A stretch of DNA of 64,000 nucleotides from Symbiodinium natans. Lineage: Eukaryota; Sar; Dinophyceae; Suessiales; Symbiodiniaceae. The notes under the pieces are model-generated. The model was not told the origin of the DNA and made no database searches. It saw only the letters and a list, made by a program, of their open reading frames with translations. This document shows, piece by piece, positions 1 to 12,160 of the stretch (position 1 is its first letter; each line of letters begins with the position of its first letter). Position numbers and translations under genes: made by a program. The stretch is from contig CAJNDS010002082.1 of assembly GCA_905221605.1 (NCBI GenBank), positions 510,001 to 574,000 of the forward strand, read 5' to 3'.

Positions 1-180
1 TTTGCACATGGGTTTTGCACCCGGGAAAGTGTTGCACATTGTTGTTGCACATTGTTGCACATTGTTGTTGCACATTGTTGTTGCACATTTTTGTTGCACA
101 TTGTTTGTACATGTTTTGCACCCGCGAATTTGCTGAACATTGTTTTTGCACATGTTTCCACATTTTTTTGCACCTGATTA
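1..180. repeat. TGCACAT-type degenerate short repeats, left block
   Basis: The block is built of about ten spaced copies of TTGCACATTGTTG-like units. It includes the string GCACATGGGTTTTGCACCCGGG near its start. The same words occur in reverse complement at 1640-1890, and mixed orientations occur at 860-985. No coding signal is visible. The 500-1600 stretch between the blocks holds only unconvincing open frames. Confidence 0.8.
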
Positions 181-859
181 GAATTTGATGTGGCTTTGCC
201 TTAGCAAGTTTTAAGCTGCTTATTTCGTGTCTTTGCATTTTTCTTTTCTGCAGGCGCACGTGCTTTTGCGCAAGTCGTAAGTCGTAAGTTGTGTGCTATC
301 ACGCTGCCACAGGATACAGTGTGTATGGATCTGGTTCTCAATTTATATCCACTTGCCAGACTGACAAAGATTTCTTCTATTGACTTCTTGGGGGAGGTCC
401 CAAACAAGGATAGAGCCGATCGAGTTAGCCAGCACAAAAGCATAATAGGCATTGCCGCCAACATAACCGACGTTGAACCCCATTGTCCAGAGACTACACT
501 AAGGCACCCTACAACAAGAACAAGACATAAAAACACATCACACACGGTTAAAGGATCACTCAGGGCTTGCTTTGCAAACCTCCCATCTCAACAGAGTTTT
601 TACGCAATCCCGCACCAAAGATCGCGCCTTAAATTCTGCAATCATTTGCCTATGTTGACTGCTGACTTGGCCACAGCTGCTTGTCGTCATAACCACAGGC
701 ACAGGACGCATGTGTAGACTCAATGTACCGTAGAGACCTAGACTTCGACTTGCGTTCCATGCTGCATTCGCTGACCTAGCTACAGCACCTCACAGACAGG
801 TCATCCTGCCCTTGACTCACCTTCTCTCCCACTCCCTTCCCTGGGGATTGTCCTGGAAA

Positions 860-985
860 CAAAAACAGGTGCAAAAAATGCGCAAACCAACGAGCCACGG
901 CCAGATGCACAAAATGCGCAAAACATGGTGTTTTTGCATTTTTTCACATTTCTTGGCTTTGCACATTTTTTGCGTGTTTTTTGCA
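860..985. repeat. TGCAAAA/TTTTGCA mixed-orientation repeats
   Basis: Copies of GTGCAAAAAATGCGCAAA on the plus strand are followed within 60 bases by TTTTTGCATTTTTTCACA and GCACATTTTTTGCGTG. They belong to the same family as the blocks at 1-180 and 1640-1890, and could fold back on one another. The family is unknown. Confidence 0.6.
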
Positions 986-1639
986 GACTTCTTCCACCCC
1001 TCGCCCCACCCCCTCCCCCTCCCCTCTAAAATTTGCATACAGCTCCTGAGGTTGCAGGCAGAGACCTGGGCCAGCACCAGAGCAGAAACCATCTTGATGC
1101 ATGCGGGAAGGCATGAACACTTCCCGGAATTTCCTGTGACAGCGATCTGACTATGCCTATGGCTATGGCAGCCACGGCCATGGCTCCGACTAATTCGCTC
1201 AGCTTGAATCATAAACTCCTAATCTGCCGGAGCTAGACTCCTCTGAGTGCACACTACGATGTTGTGATTCTACTGAATTGCTGAATGTATTGAACCGCTT
1301 TCCGCAGTCCACCCACCATGCCGAATCAGCCTCTTCGCATTTCGTCATGATCCCATGGGCCCGGCCCATGAATCATGATTCATGACGCAGGATGGTTTCG
1401 GATTCTTTTTTGTTTGCTTCTTGTTCCAAAGATTCCCACAACCTCAACCCGGTTTCGGATTGTTCATGCTGCATCCCACAATTGACCCTTCGCCTTTGTC
1501 TCTTTAATCAAGTGTGTTTTTCGAGACAGCCCTCCATGGTGCAACAGAACTACACGACACATGCGTTACATTGGTAGTAAGCTGTCGAGCGAGATGGAAT
1601 CTGCAATTTCTCGACAAAAACCAGCAATGTCACAAAACA

Positions 1640-1890
1640 TTCGCAACACATGTACAAAAAATGTACAAAACGTGTGCAAAAAACATGCAAAAATGCGCAA
1701 AAATGTGCAAAAAAAATGCTTGCAATATTTTTTCCGGGCGCAAAATCCATGTGTAAACAATGCGCATAATTAAACAATGTGCAAAAACATCCCGGGTGCA
1801 AAATCCATGTGCGAAAAACGTGCAAAAACAATGTGCAAAAAGTTCCCGGGCCCAAAACCCATGTGCAAAAAATGTGCAAATAATACGCAA
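1640..1890. repeat. ATGTGCAAAAA repeats, right block (inverted relative to 1-180)
   Basis: About 15 copies of ATGTGCAAAAA or ATGCGCAAAAA lie roughly every 12-20 bases, with two CCCGGG-bearing segments (near 1791 and 1846) matching in reverse complement the CCCGGG segment near position 20. Several overlapping open frames here on both strands are products of the repeat, not genes. From 1890 to about 2700 I see no supported gene. Confidence 0.75.
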
Positions 1891-2699
1891 AGAAATTATG
1901 CTGGGGGTGTCATAGAGTCTCCCACAGAAATTCTCATAACATCAGCTCAAAACCAGGCAAGTTTCGGAGTCTGGGAGGCAGTGAGGCAAGCGGAGCGCAG
2001 TGAAGCTTCAGGCTCGAGAATAAATATGTGCGCAGATGCCATGGTCCTCAAAATGAACGCGATGCTGTGCACGTGAAAGGAAGCATTCCAATCTCATGGA
2101 AGCTCCTGAACCTCCAACGGAGGGCGGCAGAGTGACTCTCAAAACAGACATTATGGGCACCATCTTTTCCTCCATGGTCATGCCACTTTGCTCCTTAAGG
2201 GCTGTTCTCTGATCCAGCTTCTGACGGACTTCTAATGACTTCTGTCATGTCAGCGGGCGGCTTGGACGACCCTATGAGTTGGAATTTGCCTGGCAGGCTA
2301 AACGGGCTCAAACAATGGGACTTGTCATGCTCCTTCTTCCCTTTAGGCAAAGAACGGCAGGGCTCTAAAATCCAGAAAGCAGGGTCTGCCGATTGTTCTA
2401 CCGTGACTGTCAATTTTAGGGAATGAGCAAGTCCCACGGCGCAAGAATGCGCCTGCCACATGCAACATGCATGCTGAATTGTTTCTTTGGCGCATACGGA
2501 GACATTGAAGAGAGGCGTGCAGCCAACTCCATGCCGAGCTATGCTGATATGCCACTATGCAGACTATGCAGACTGAGATCGAGGGCGGCCAAATCGGGGC
2601 CTCTGTCCAGGCAGCTCAGTGTGGTACGGCAGTCGGACAAGCCCCAACTCCTCTGCACCTGGGCAAGAACCCACAGAACGGCAGACCCTTGAGGAAGGA

Positions 2700-3850
2700 A
2701 TCGGATCAAAAGCTCTGAGACAGCAGATGCCACCACTGGATCTTGGGCACAAGCTCTGGTTCGCGAGCTCGCTTTCAAGCTGCTCCAACTCGTAGCCCAA
2801 ATCATCAAAGTCGTCGCCTGAGTCTTCAGGTGTATTTCAGCATCTTGTTCCTTTCTATACGATTCGGTCTTCGTGCGAGCGCATCCCAGCAGAGCCTGCG
2901 AAGGCCACTGCGTGCTCCTGGAGCTTCAGTGCTTCTTCCTGGAGGCGGAAGAGGGGCCAAACTGGGGGAACATGGCTCCGCGAGGCAGGGAGAATGGAGA
3001 GAATGGCCTTTGCTGCTTGTAGCTCCACGTTGGCTTGACCAAGCTGCTCCTGCGTTCAAGCAAAACCTCTCCGGCAGCTACGAGTACACGCAGCGAGGCC
3101 CACGGAAAGTGCCTCTAGATGATGCACTTTGCCATGAAGAACCGTGAGCTCCTTTCTGCAAGCATTCACTTCCTTCGGTAGACATACGACATACGACATG
3201 CCATGTACGAACTGTCGCACCTGATTGAAGTTGGACTTGAGGTTTCCCTCCGCTGCCTGGGCTTCCTTCAGGGATCATCCGGAAAGATGCAACAACTAAA
3301 CACGACCAACAGGTGCCAAGGGACAGATCAGATTTCTTTGCTTGATTGATCTCTCCGGGGTGTCCTCTACCTTTCGCAGCAGCTGGAGACGCTCCCGCTC
3401 GCGCGCCTCCTCAGCCGGCCTCTCGGACCGGAAGGCCTCCACCGCCTGCGAGAGTTCTTCGAAGTCAAAAGATGCAGTTGTGGCCTTGGCATCTAGCTCT
3501 GCGCCTGTATACGTCGGCCATCCCGTTTCTGAGCTTCACCAAAGTCCCAGAGACCCAAATAAACTTTTACAGGGATCTCTTCGGATTCCTTAGGAGCCCC
3601 GAAGCACCCTCTAGGAACATCAATTGGGTCGATTCGGCGACAGTTCGACGATCAGAAGTTGAAGACGGTGAGGATCCAGTCAGATATGTCAGATGAGGCG
3701 TTGCCGAGTGTCCGTCACCCTCCCAAACAGTTGGCGACAAAGCTAGTAGGTGCCCTCGAGCAGCGATCCAAATGTGTGGTCATGCAATCGAAGGATAAAG
3801 TGCTCAAAGGCATTTGGGTCTGCGTAGGCGAGGTGCTGATCGCTGCACCG
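2700..3850 (-). CDS. unidentified multi-exon protein with coiled coils
   Basis: I do not recognise the family. Several minus-strand pieces read as protein in different frames and are best joined by splicing. They are about 3845-3750 (with DPNAFEHFILRLHDH), 3480-3372 (FDFEELSQAVEAF, then a charged stretch), 3266-3070 (SLKEAQAAEGNLKSN and later NACRKELTVLHGKV), 3060-2870 (QLGQANVELQAAKA and LQEEALKLQEHA) and 2829-2715 (DDFDDLGYELEQLESE). The heptad-like leucines and the Glu, Lys and Arg content suggest long alpha-helical coiled coils, hence a structural or scaffold role. The first piece is not coiled coil and may be a folded domain. Start, stop and exact exon joins are not fixed. Exons at 4980-5045 and 5650-5940 may belong to the same gene. 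Confidence 0.6.
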
Positions 3851-4738
3851 GATTTTTCAGGGACCCCTTGACAAGTAAAAATTGCCCTCCAAACAACTCC
3901 TAGGTTGTTGGTGAGCAGCCTAAGAGTAAAATTGCCCATGTGAGATGGTGCTTCTAATTTTGCCTCGGCTCTGGCCGCGGGCCCCCTAAACTGAAAATAG
4001 CTCCTGCCCCACCTCTCTTCAGACCGCCCCATATGCATGCCTAGACCCCCTATGGAAACCGTGAGAGCTAGCAACAGCTGGTCTTTCAGCTCTCGGTCAT
4101 GGCATGGCCATACATGACATCCCATAACACAGACTGGGTTCAAGTTTTCTTTCTTCCCGGACCTGTTTGAGGGCAATGTTGGTCTGCAAGGTGCGGTTCG
4201 TCAACGGCAGCTGGGTCATCGGAGCGAGGAGCGAAGGCGGCATCTTCCTGCCCCACTTTTGGGCGTGCAACTGCGTAACAACCGGGCAGGGCGTCCGAAA
4301 GCAAAACTGTGATGTTCTGAGATGTTCTGGGCCGTCCTACTGTAAGGCGCGATGTTGCCAGGCACCTCGTAGAACTCGCGTACCCTCAGGGGGCAGGATG
4401 AAACTGTCCGCTAGTTTCGACAGGTCTCGCCCATAACATGCAGCAATTGTACGGCATGGCTGCCTGGCATCGTGTGCTTTGAACCAATCAAGAATGCATG
4501 CGCGGCAGTATGAGTGGCCATCGTCTGTGGTTACCGGGTCCTGGCTGATCCAGGCACTGCAGTCTACCTTGCCACAGTGCTAAGACCTGCAACGACAAAC
4601 AAATGCCTACATGCCTACATGCCTACAAGCTCTTATCAGCCAAGTCCTTGAAGGGATCTCTGCAGATCACGCACACCAGGCCATGTGGGATTGGAAGCCT
4701 TGGAGCGTTTATGACATGCTCGAAGGGGCCAGTGCCAG

Positions 4739-4798
4739 GCCAGCATTCACTGTCGCATACACGTCTAAAGCATTCACTGTCGCATACGCGTCTTCGGC
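4739..4798. repeat. 27-bp direct duplication
   Basis: The segment beginning CATTCACTGTCGCATAC occurs twice in tandem (about 4743 and 4770) with slight differences. A short triple CATGCCTA repeat lies just before, at 4602-4625. Otherwise 3850-4970 shows no convincing gene. Confidence 0.7.
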
Positions 4799-4979
4799 TG
4801 CACAGCTACACAAGATCCAACTGCAGTAAGCGCCGAACAGATCCTCATCTATAGACAATGTCTTTTCTTTCGCCTCGCGCTGGCAAGAGCGTTCAATGTG
4901 CTCCGAGCTATTGCGGGCTCCCAGTGGCCACGGGCCAGCGCAAAGCCCTGAATGAAAAAGCTTCACCATGGAACACGTG

Positions 4980-5045
4980 AAACCTTAAAGGACACAGCCT
5001 TGGGCTTTGGCTTGCTCTTCTTCTTCGCACGGGCTGCCTTGCAGT
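4980..5045 (-). CDS. possible lysine-rich exon
   Basis: On the minus strand a short frame reads ARAKKKSKPKPKAVSFK and then meets a GT dinucleotide after AAG, which would suit an exon end. The basic, proline-containing composition fits a disordered tail or nuclear localisation segment. It may be an upstream exon of the coiled-coil gene at 2700-3850. It is too short to assign. Confidence 0.3.
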
Positions 5046-5649
5046 GACGATAAGATGCTGGTTAGAAAGGACGGCACCATGTGACGAGAAACAAGTATTG
5101 CACACTGCTGCACGTCTGGTATCAGGCCTCTGTACTTTGGGGTTCAGTGCCCAATGCCGGAGCAGATCTGGTTGCAGCGAGATTTTGGTTGGCTCGGGGC
5201 ACCTGAACCAGCAATCCGAGCTTCTTGAGGTCTACCCCCCCGGAAGATGCCAGAAGTGTAAGGAGCATTGAGTGTTGCATAGTGTTGCATGGTATCGCAC
5301 ACCGCTCGGGCCTGAACTCTTGACACACCTTGGCCAGTCACAGCCGGAGCTCTGCTGGCCGGAGTCGCCTGCACCGTGAAGAGATGTGAAGAGGCTGCGA
5401 CATCTAAGAAAACGTGGGCAAACCAGCTGCCTGCGCTGCGTAACCAGTCCTGCGAGTGCTTGAGGGCGTACTCATTGAGAGCTGCGGCGCTGAGAGGCTG
5501 AGAAGGTGGTTCGAGACTAAGTTCACGTGCAAAGTTGCCGTTCGTGCAGCCGGGAAGTTCTTGGATGCAAGATATGTTCTGTGAACGCTGCGATGGGGCC
5601 TCTCCGAGCTGTCAGCTTTTTCGTCACTAGAAGCATGCGACTTCTATCA

Positions 5650-5940
5650 AAGTAGCGAAAGACAGTGCTTTTGTTGCTGGAAGCTTGCTCTCGATCCTGC
5701 AGCCGTCACAGCAAATACTGTCAGATCTTGCCACCGGCCAATCCATAGGAAGGCTTCTCTCTGGCCAAACCCCGCTGTTTCTTCGCTTTCTTCGCTTGGA
5801 GCTCTTCGTGCCGAGATGCAGATGTCCCCTCGATCACTATGTGACAGGGCTTGTGAGACGGATGTTCGCTGCGCGAAGCACTTCACGCGAGCGTCGATGC
5901 GGACTTCACGGACTTCAAAGAGGTCAGGGTCGACCCTAAA
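5650..5940 (-). CDS. possible exon, unidentified
   Basis: A minus-strand frame reads VDPDLFEVREVRIDAR at its upstream end and continues through LWIGRWQDLTVFAV. Composition is protein-like and codon third positions are mixed. No family is recognised. The neighbouring minus frame at 6121-6340 is rich in Pro and Ala and may be a linker or non-coding. A link to the coiled-coil gene on its left or the WD40 gene on its right is possible. Confidence 0.3.
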
Positions 5941-6720
5941 CGGACGCCTTCATTCACAGGGCCCAGCGCTGCTCCTAGCAAGGAGGCATGCCCAAAAAGG
6001 TGTGGAAGTGCGGAAGACTGTGGAACTACTCCGGCATTCAATGCCCAGTGCCACAAGCGAGAGCTCGCTCGAGCCTCGCGGAGCCGCAGTCGCCTTGGCA
6101 CATGCTTTCTTCAGAAATCTTCAGAAAGGGGCATGATCGTCCGGAAGGGCCACTCTGCGACTCTCTGGGCTCGGGGCCGCGGGTGGGGGAGGTGCGCCCG
6201 GTGCGCCAGGCGCGCCAGGAGGCGCAGAACCACTGGGAGCGCTGTTGGCGAGAGCCTTCGGGAGCTTCGGGGCCTTCGGAGCCTTCGAAGGCTCGGTGTG
6301 CACCGGAGGCAAGGCCAGCTGCGGTGCAGGCTCTGGGGCCCTCGGAGCGGCGGACATTGCGCTCTCCCCCACACACTCTCTCTCACACACACATAGGTGT
6401 GCAGAAACATTGCCCACACAACAACCTTCACAGGCAGAGAGAAGGTCAGCAGGCCCCGAGTTTCAAGGCGATGGCGGCAGCGAAGGCTGTGTGGCGTCGT
6501 TGCCGGGACCGGCGTCGCCTGTGGTCGTGCGCGGGTTGGCATCATATGGGCATGCCCTTTGCAGTACAGACTCTAATGGATGAATTTAGATTTAGATGGC
6601 ATTGCAGCGTTCTAGAGATTCTAGGGTGTAGATTGCCAGGTTGGCTGCGCCTGTGAAGGGGATCAGCTCGCTGTTGGCCTCGAAGCTGCTCTGGCCACCA
6701 CAACAAGCTGCAAGAAGCGG

Positions 6721-6761
6721 CCACACACACACATATGCACACACTCACACACACATAAAAG

Positions 6762-6798
<37 letters not shown>

Positions 6799-6935
6799 CT
6801 CTCTCTCACACACACACACATACACGTACACGTACACGTACACGTACACGTACACGTACACGTACACGTACACGTACACGTACACACGCACATGCACACG
6901 CACATGCACACGCACATGCACACGTCCAAACAGGC
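6721..6935. repeat. compound microsatellite: (CA)n, (CT)n, (TACACG)n, (CACATG)n
   Basis: Dinucleotide CA runs pass into CTCTCT, then about twelve TACACG hexamers and then CACATG/CACGCA units. Open frames over it on both strands are simple-sequence artefacts. It lies just beyond the last recognisable WD40 segment on the minus strand. Confidence 0.95.
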
Positions 6936-7079
6936 GACTGAAGCGGCCTCAGCTGCCGGATCCATGTGGACGTGGAGCTTCTGGCTCAGGGATGGGGCGT
7001 CCTTCTGTGCATGCTTCCAATGTGCCAATGTGCTCATGCCACAGGAGAGAGAAGATTCGACAGTCACATCGATGCTGTC

Positions 7080-10000
7080 ATCTGATGGATTCTGCCTCCA
7101 GCTTGTTGATCTTCCGCAAGCGTCCAGGCGGTGCCCAAACTGCTATCCGGCCGTCAGTGGAGCATGTCACCTCGCACCGATGCAACACTGGGCTTTATCA
7201 ATCTGTGCTGTTCAAGGTGCTGCAAACATGACATGACAAGCCTGGAGCTACGGCAGCTACGACAATCCCACACCTGGAGCCGAGGCACCAGGAGCCTCTT
7301 CTTCCCGCGGCCTTTGCCTGGCTGGTTGAGCCAGCGGACCTGCTTCACCCACCTCGGGACCCGGTATTGGCCCTCCCAAGATGAACACACAAGGGTGATG
7401 TCTTCGCCGGGGGCCAAGCGAATCATGAGCCTTGAAAACTGCCAGCAAAGAAGGGACGGTAATGGACGAAGTGTCCCACACCTGCAACTGAGACCGATCG
7501 ACCTGCTTAGCATCGGCATGACAAGGTAAAGCCAACCCATGGAAAGGCCCTCCGTTCTTCACACACACTCGCAAAGTGGCAGGTACCGGCGGCAGCAGCT
7601 ATTTGACTGAACACCTACCACCCTCCACACCGTGAAATTTCACACCCTCCCTTTCAAACGGCCAAATCCTTTTCCACGGCCATACCCCTTTCTCACGGCC
7701 ATCTCCCCAAACGTGCCACGGACACTTATTATGCGATCAAAGGATCTCCCAGGATCTTACCACAGCCAGCAAGATGATTCGTTTCCGTGTTTACATGCAT
7801 CCACCCACCATTTTGGAACTGAACGCGACCAGTGTGAACACAACTTAGGGGCAGCTTTGAGGATTGCTAGTGCAGACGCGCAACTAGAAAGAAATGTCTG
7901 TGGAGTGCCAAGAACCCTTCCCCTGGCTTGGTGTTTGCAGACACACCCAACCCACCAGGTCGTTTCACCCCCATTCAGCAGCCAGCCTTCTTCTAGCTGA
8001 TTGTAGTCAAGCGAACACGCTATGCCTTCTTGATTCTTGAAAGAAGAAGCAGCGGTGCACGAAATCGTGCTGATGAAAAAGCCATGTCCCCCGGGCTTGT
8101 TGCTAAAAGACACACCAGCTCGCCTAGCCATTGCATCCCCATGCAAACAGGTACCTGCGGCACCGGTTTGCAAGAGTGCCAAGAATCGGTCGCCGGGCCA
8201 TGCTATAAGAAACACCCAACCAATCCCACGGCAAAGCAACCTACCCTGCTCCCTGGCATAAGTTGCCTCAAGGCCCTGCCGCCACGTCCTTTCATCCCAG
8301 CTGCCATAAAACTCTCACCCGGGCTCCTTGCTTTGAAGACCCAACCCGCCCACCAAGTTCCTTAATCCCAATTTGAATTCGTAATGCAAACACACACCTG
8401 TGCGTGCTGCCCCAAGAAAAACCAAGACCTTTCATCCCAGTGCAACCGCAGAACTTGGGGACAGGTTGGCAGCCGGATGATTGCGAGGAACCCCCCTCCC
8501 CCCCCCCCGGGCTTGATGCTCTTGGCAGTTTGGGCTTTCAGCCTGTGGAACAAGAAAGACCGGACAGCTTCTGACAGCAGAATCGTTTAGGGTTTAGGGA
8601 CAGCTGCCGACAGAAAGCAGCAAGAGAAACCGGACAGCTTCTGACAGCAGAATGGTTTAGGACATGGACGGGTTTCACGTTGGGCCCAAGAAGGCTTTTC
8701 CGGCAAAATCACGGTTTCAAGTTGGGCCCAAGAAGGCCATGCGGCAAAAGCATGGTTTCAAGCTCATTGGGCCCCCAAGAGGGCCCTTCTGGCGACATCA
8801 CGGTCTCAAGCTGCGCATGCACTGGATGTGACCGCTGCGTGATTTGTCCAAGGCAAAACCTGTGCATGAGCCATGCTAGTATTCACACGACATTGCACAA
8901 AAAACATTCAATCACGTGCAACATTTGGACACACTGCGCAGGGGCACCCGAACGGTGCAATCTGCAGATCCGGATGCAAGCAGGCAGGCATCTCGTGAGA
9001 ATTCCAGGAACCAAACCTCAGAGCCCCAACAAAGCGGAGGGCTGCCACAGATCACTGCTACACTCCACAGAAACTCGGAGCTTGCACGGCTTCTGTGTGG
9101 CCTCGCAGCCGCTGGTGGCCTCTCAAGCCACAGAGAAAGGTGATGTTCGTGCCATTCTGTGCCGCAGATGCATGGCTTTTTCACAGGACCCCGCCTGTCA
9201 CCTCCACCGTGCCTGGCGCGGCTCTGGTCCGGAGTAGCCCGGATCCGGGATGAGCGAATGCAAAGACACTTAACTTGCGTAAGGCCCGCCTCGCTGGAAG
9301 TCGGGGGTAAAGTCCCAGATCCACACGCCGCCATCCTGTGCCATAACGCACTCAATTGTCCATCCCTCCAGGAAAAGATGATGGCAGGAGATGGCAGGGA
9401 GAAATGGAGGAAGAAGGGAGCCATCGGAGCGAAAGGACCGCAGAGGTACAGTACAATGAATGTGCATTAGGTCTCAAGTCTCGCCTCCAATGCTCCAAAG
9501 AGACCCGCATACCCCCAAGTCTACTAAGCTGTGTCAGGCTGTGCCTGATTGCCCACCGCCGTGATGCCCGGATAGACGGGATGGCATGCGAGGCTGAGCA
9601 CCGCTCCGCCATCGCCACCTCTTCTTGCGAGAGGCAACAAGCAATCATCAAAACATCAAAACATCACAGGCTCCAAAGGCACCTGCAAACCGCCCTCCAA
9701 GGATCATGTCGTCATCCTCCCGCTTCACGTACCAAGATGCCACGGAACCATCTGCACCAACTGACAATGCCTCGATGCAAAAACAATCCGAAGGAAATGA
9801 GAGAAGTGAGATCCTGTGGAATCAACCTGTCGAGGTCCGAGCGAGCAAAGGCTCGGCTGCAGAGAAAGCCACGCTGTGGACCTAGGATAAACTACAAAGC
9901 TAGACTAGACAGAGAGAGGGAGAGAGGGAGAGAGGGAGAGAGGGAGAGAGGGAGAGAGGGAGAGAGGGAGAGAGGGAGAGAGGGAGAGAGGGAGAGAGGG

Positions 10001-12160
10001 AGAGAGGGAGAGAGGGAGAGAGGGGCACCACGGGAACTGCGATATGTGAACGAGAGAGAAGTGTTTCGGGGTTCCATGGGCTCCTCCTCTGTCGGCGAAG
10101 TGTTATGAGAACGGAGGGGGGGGGGAAGGTGAAGTACCACAAAACCCAGCCAAAAGACAGAACAAAAGACAGGCAGTCAAAGAGAAGGAGAGAAGAAGGA
10201 GAGAGAGTGAGTGAGCGCATGTGGGAGTGTACGTGGTCTGCGTACCCTTCATGCTACTTCGCTGTGCCTCGAGTCGTGTCCCAGACTTCCGGCAGTGGCA
10301 ACTCAGATCTGGGGAGGTGACTGCACCCTGGTGGGCTTTCCACTTCTTGATGGGCGACGCGTTTTCAGCTTCCCACAAAAACTGGCCAAGGCTTGTCGCA
10401 TGTTGCTCCAGCAGCGTGAAACCGTGGAGTCCGTGGAGTCCGTGGAGTCCATACAATCTGTGCCAGGGATGCCATGTTGGAGTCCTGGTCCCCGGAGATC
10501 AAGTAACCCGCGAAGGAGAAACTCAAGCACCTCTCATGCACGCAATGCGAGAATGCGAGTTAATGCGAACTTCGAGCTACGCCGCTACGCCGCTACGCCG
10601 CTACGCTCTACTCGAACACAAGGATGGGCAAAGGCACCGCAGGCGCCTGATCGCAGCCTCGTGGCCTCGAAGCACGCCCAGCGGACTCCCGTCTTGGGCG
10701 TCCTGTGCTGAAAAGCCCTGCGCGTTCTTTTTTGCAAAGAGGTGTTGCCAGCCCGGCCCAAAGGCGGATGGTCTTGTCGCTGCTCCCGGAGGCCAAGGTG
10801 GTCCTACCAGGCAGGTTCCCTTACGTCTCGGCCTCCGATTCGTCGTACAGGCGGGACATCGACTCAGTCCGCAGCTCATTGGTGGAGAACTTGACTTCCC
10901 ACACTTGATCTGAGTGGCCCTTGAGCGAAACCTCAGAAAGTTTGCTTTCACATGCCTTAGGGCGGGGCTTCTTTCAACTTGGCACCCCACTAAAAGCTCC
11001 ATGTCTTCCAGGTCCCATAGGTGAACCTCACGATCCAGAGAGGCGGCTTCCGAATTTTTCGAGCGGAGCCCTCGAAAGTTTGCGGGCTGGGCCTCATGAT
11101 CGGCAGTGGCCGCGGCCATCATCATGTTCACCTCCCGGCCAAACCCGACCTAGGTGCCCTGCAATCCCTTGGTTCAAGCCTATGCAAAAACATGTGTATA
11201 TGTGTCGATGTATAAATACATGCATACAAGGAACTAGATGCATGTCTGAGGGTATATGTAGATGGATATGCAGATATTCGGGCGTGGTATGCATTTCATA
11301 CATAACCAAATATATTTGACATGCAGCCTTACAAATGATACGCCCTGTCCAACACCCTATACCTTCTCGCCCGCCTCCGCAATGGCCACGGCCCAGACCG
11401 GGTGCGTGGCCCCCTTTCGCACACGGAACTTGTCAAAGCGCCGCTGGCTCTTGTACCTCCAAGGGGATTTTGCTTGCGCCTCGTGTGCCGGAGCTGCAGA
11501 GAAGCCTGCACCCTGGCCTATCTGGGAACTCAGGCACCAAGCTGCAGATTCTCGTGTAGTTCCGGAGATCATGGGTGGACAGGTCTCAGTGGCCAAGCTG
11601 TAAAATTCACCGGCTTGCTTGTGAGAGATCCCTGCAGCTCAGTCGCCGGATATGATCTCCTGAGCCTTGGAAGTGCTCAAGAGCTGTTTGGGCAGTGCAT
11701 TGGGCATTGCAACAGAAACAAATTCATCCGCTACCGTAGCTCTCCAGCGCCAAGGCCCCGTCCCTACGGACCAACTGGCCATTGCCCATCTACACCACGT
11801 GCACCGAATTCCAACGCTCCCAACCTATATCTACGTCATGGGGGCCGCAGCTTGAGGCGCGCACTGGATAAAACGGAAGCGGAGGTGCCGTGCACATGTG
11901 TGCATTGTTTGTGCTAGTCTGTGGCAGTCAGCCTTTGCCACAAGCCCCGCCTGACTAGATAGAGTCCCCAAAGCAGCCAACAAGGTCTTGAGGCATATGG
12001 TCTTCCCAGCTGCCCGGCTTCCACTAAGCAGATGCTTAAGGCAGACGCAGTTTCCTGGCATTTTCGGGTGAAGTTGCGGAGCTTGCGATCTGCAGACATG
12101 TCCCCGCACTCAACATCACCATCATCATCATCATCATCATCATCATCCCCAACGAATGAA
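7080..12160 (-). CDS. multi-exon WD40-repeat protein, possibly with an N-terminal P-loop NTPase
   Basis: At least eight minus-strand segments match WD40 strands. In order from the upstream end they are: THPVWAVAIAEAGEKV (about 11357-11410); EVHLWDLEDMELLVG (11030-11075); DQVWEVKFSTNEL (10870-10912, its exon ending at a GT donor near 10830); ASGSSDKTIRLWAG (10745-10800) followed by LGVLRGHEAAIRRL (10640-10690); LWEAENASPIKKWKAH (10320-10380); MAQDGGVWIWDFTPD (9290-9345); VWFLEFSRDACLLASGS with DCTVRV (8955-9030); LQVWDTSS with LLAVFKAHDS (7420-7500); and TCSTDGRIAVWAPPG (7100-7165). Such proteins form beta-propellers that scaffold protein complexes. Upstream, a frame with GSRAAGKT (a Walker A pattern, about 12015-12040) sits beside a frame beginning MASFVG and a run of Asp (about 12160). 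A P-loop plus WD40 layout, as in NACHT or NB-ARC proteins, is therefore possible but unproven. Introns hold repeats and microsatellites. Confidence 0.75.
7890..8520. repeat. degenerate interspersed repeats in a WD40-gene intron
   Basis: Four or more loosely similar copies share a pattern of GGGCTTGnTGnnn, then AGACACACCCAACCCACCA, and then TTTCATCCCA or CCCC. They are seen near 7920, 8090, 8205 and 8320. The reading frames over them are not consistent, so they look like non-coding repeats inside the WD40 gene. Confidence 0.5.
8550..8830. repeat. direct repeats: 33-bp pair and about 50-bp tandem units
   Basis: A 33-base unit containing CCGGACAGCTTCTGACAG occurs at about 8557 and 8629. It is followed by three to four units near 8680-8820 that share GTTTCAAGTTGGGCCCAAGA with variation. 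A TTTAGGGTTTAGGG tract lies between the first two copies. The block is probably intronic. Confidence 0.75.
8585..8601 (+). repeat. interstitial TTTAGGG telomere-type tract
   Basis: Two adjacent TTTAGGG units occur, with a third truncated. TTTAGGG is the plant-type telomere repeat also reported in dinoflagellates. So short a tract may be chance or the scar of a repair event. Confidence 0.5.
9908..10023. repeat. (GAGAGGGA)n microsatellite
   Basis: About fourteen GAGAGGGA units form a purine-rich tract that is open in several frames on both strands. It lies in a WD40-gene intron between the segments at 10350 and 9320. Confidence 0.95.
12111..12151. repeat. (CAT)n trinucleotide run, possibly coding poly-Asp
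   Basis: Nine or more CAT units read GAT on the minus strand and would encode a run of Asp in a frame that begins MASFVG. Acidic runs near an N-terminus are common in low-complexity protein tails. Whether it is translated depends on the start of the WD40 gene. Confidence 0.7.

Noticed and set aside
1-180. Regularly spaced repeats considered as a CRISPR array
   Set aside because: Units are degenerate, about 12-20 bases with no unique spacers of constant length, in a eukaryotic context with no cas genes.
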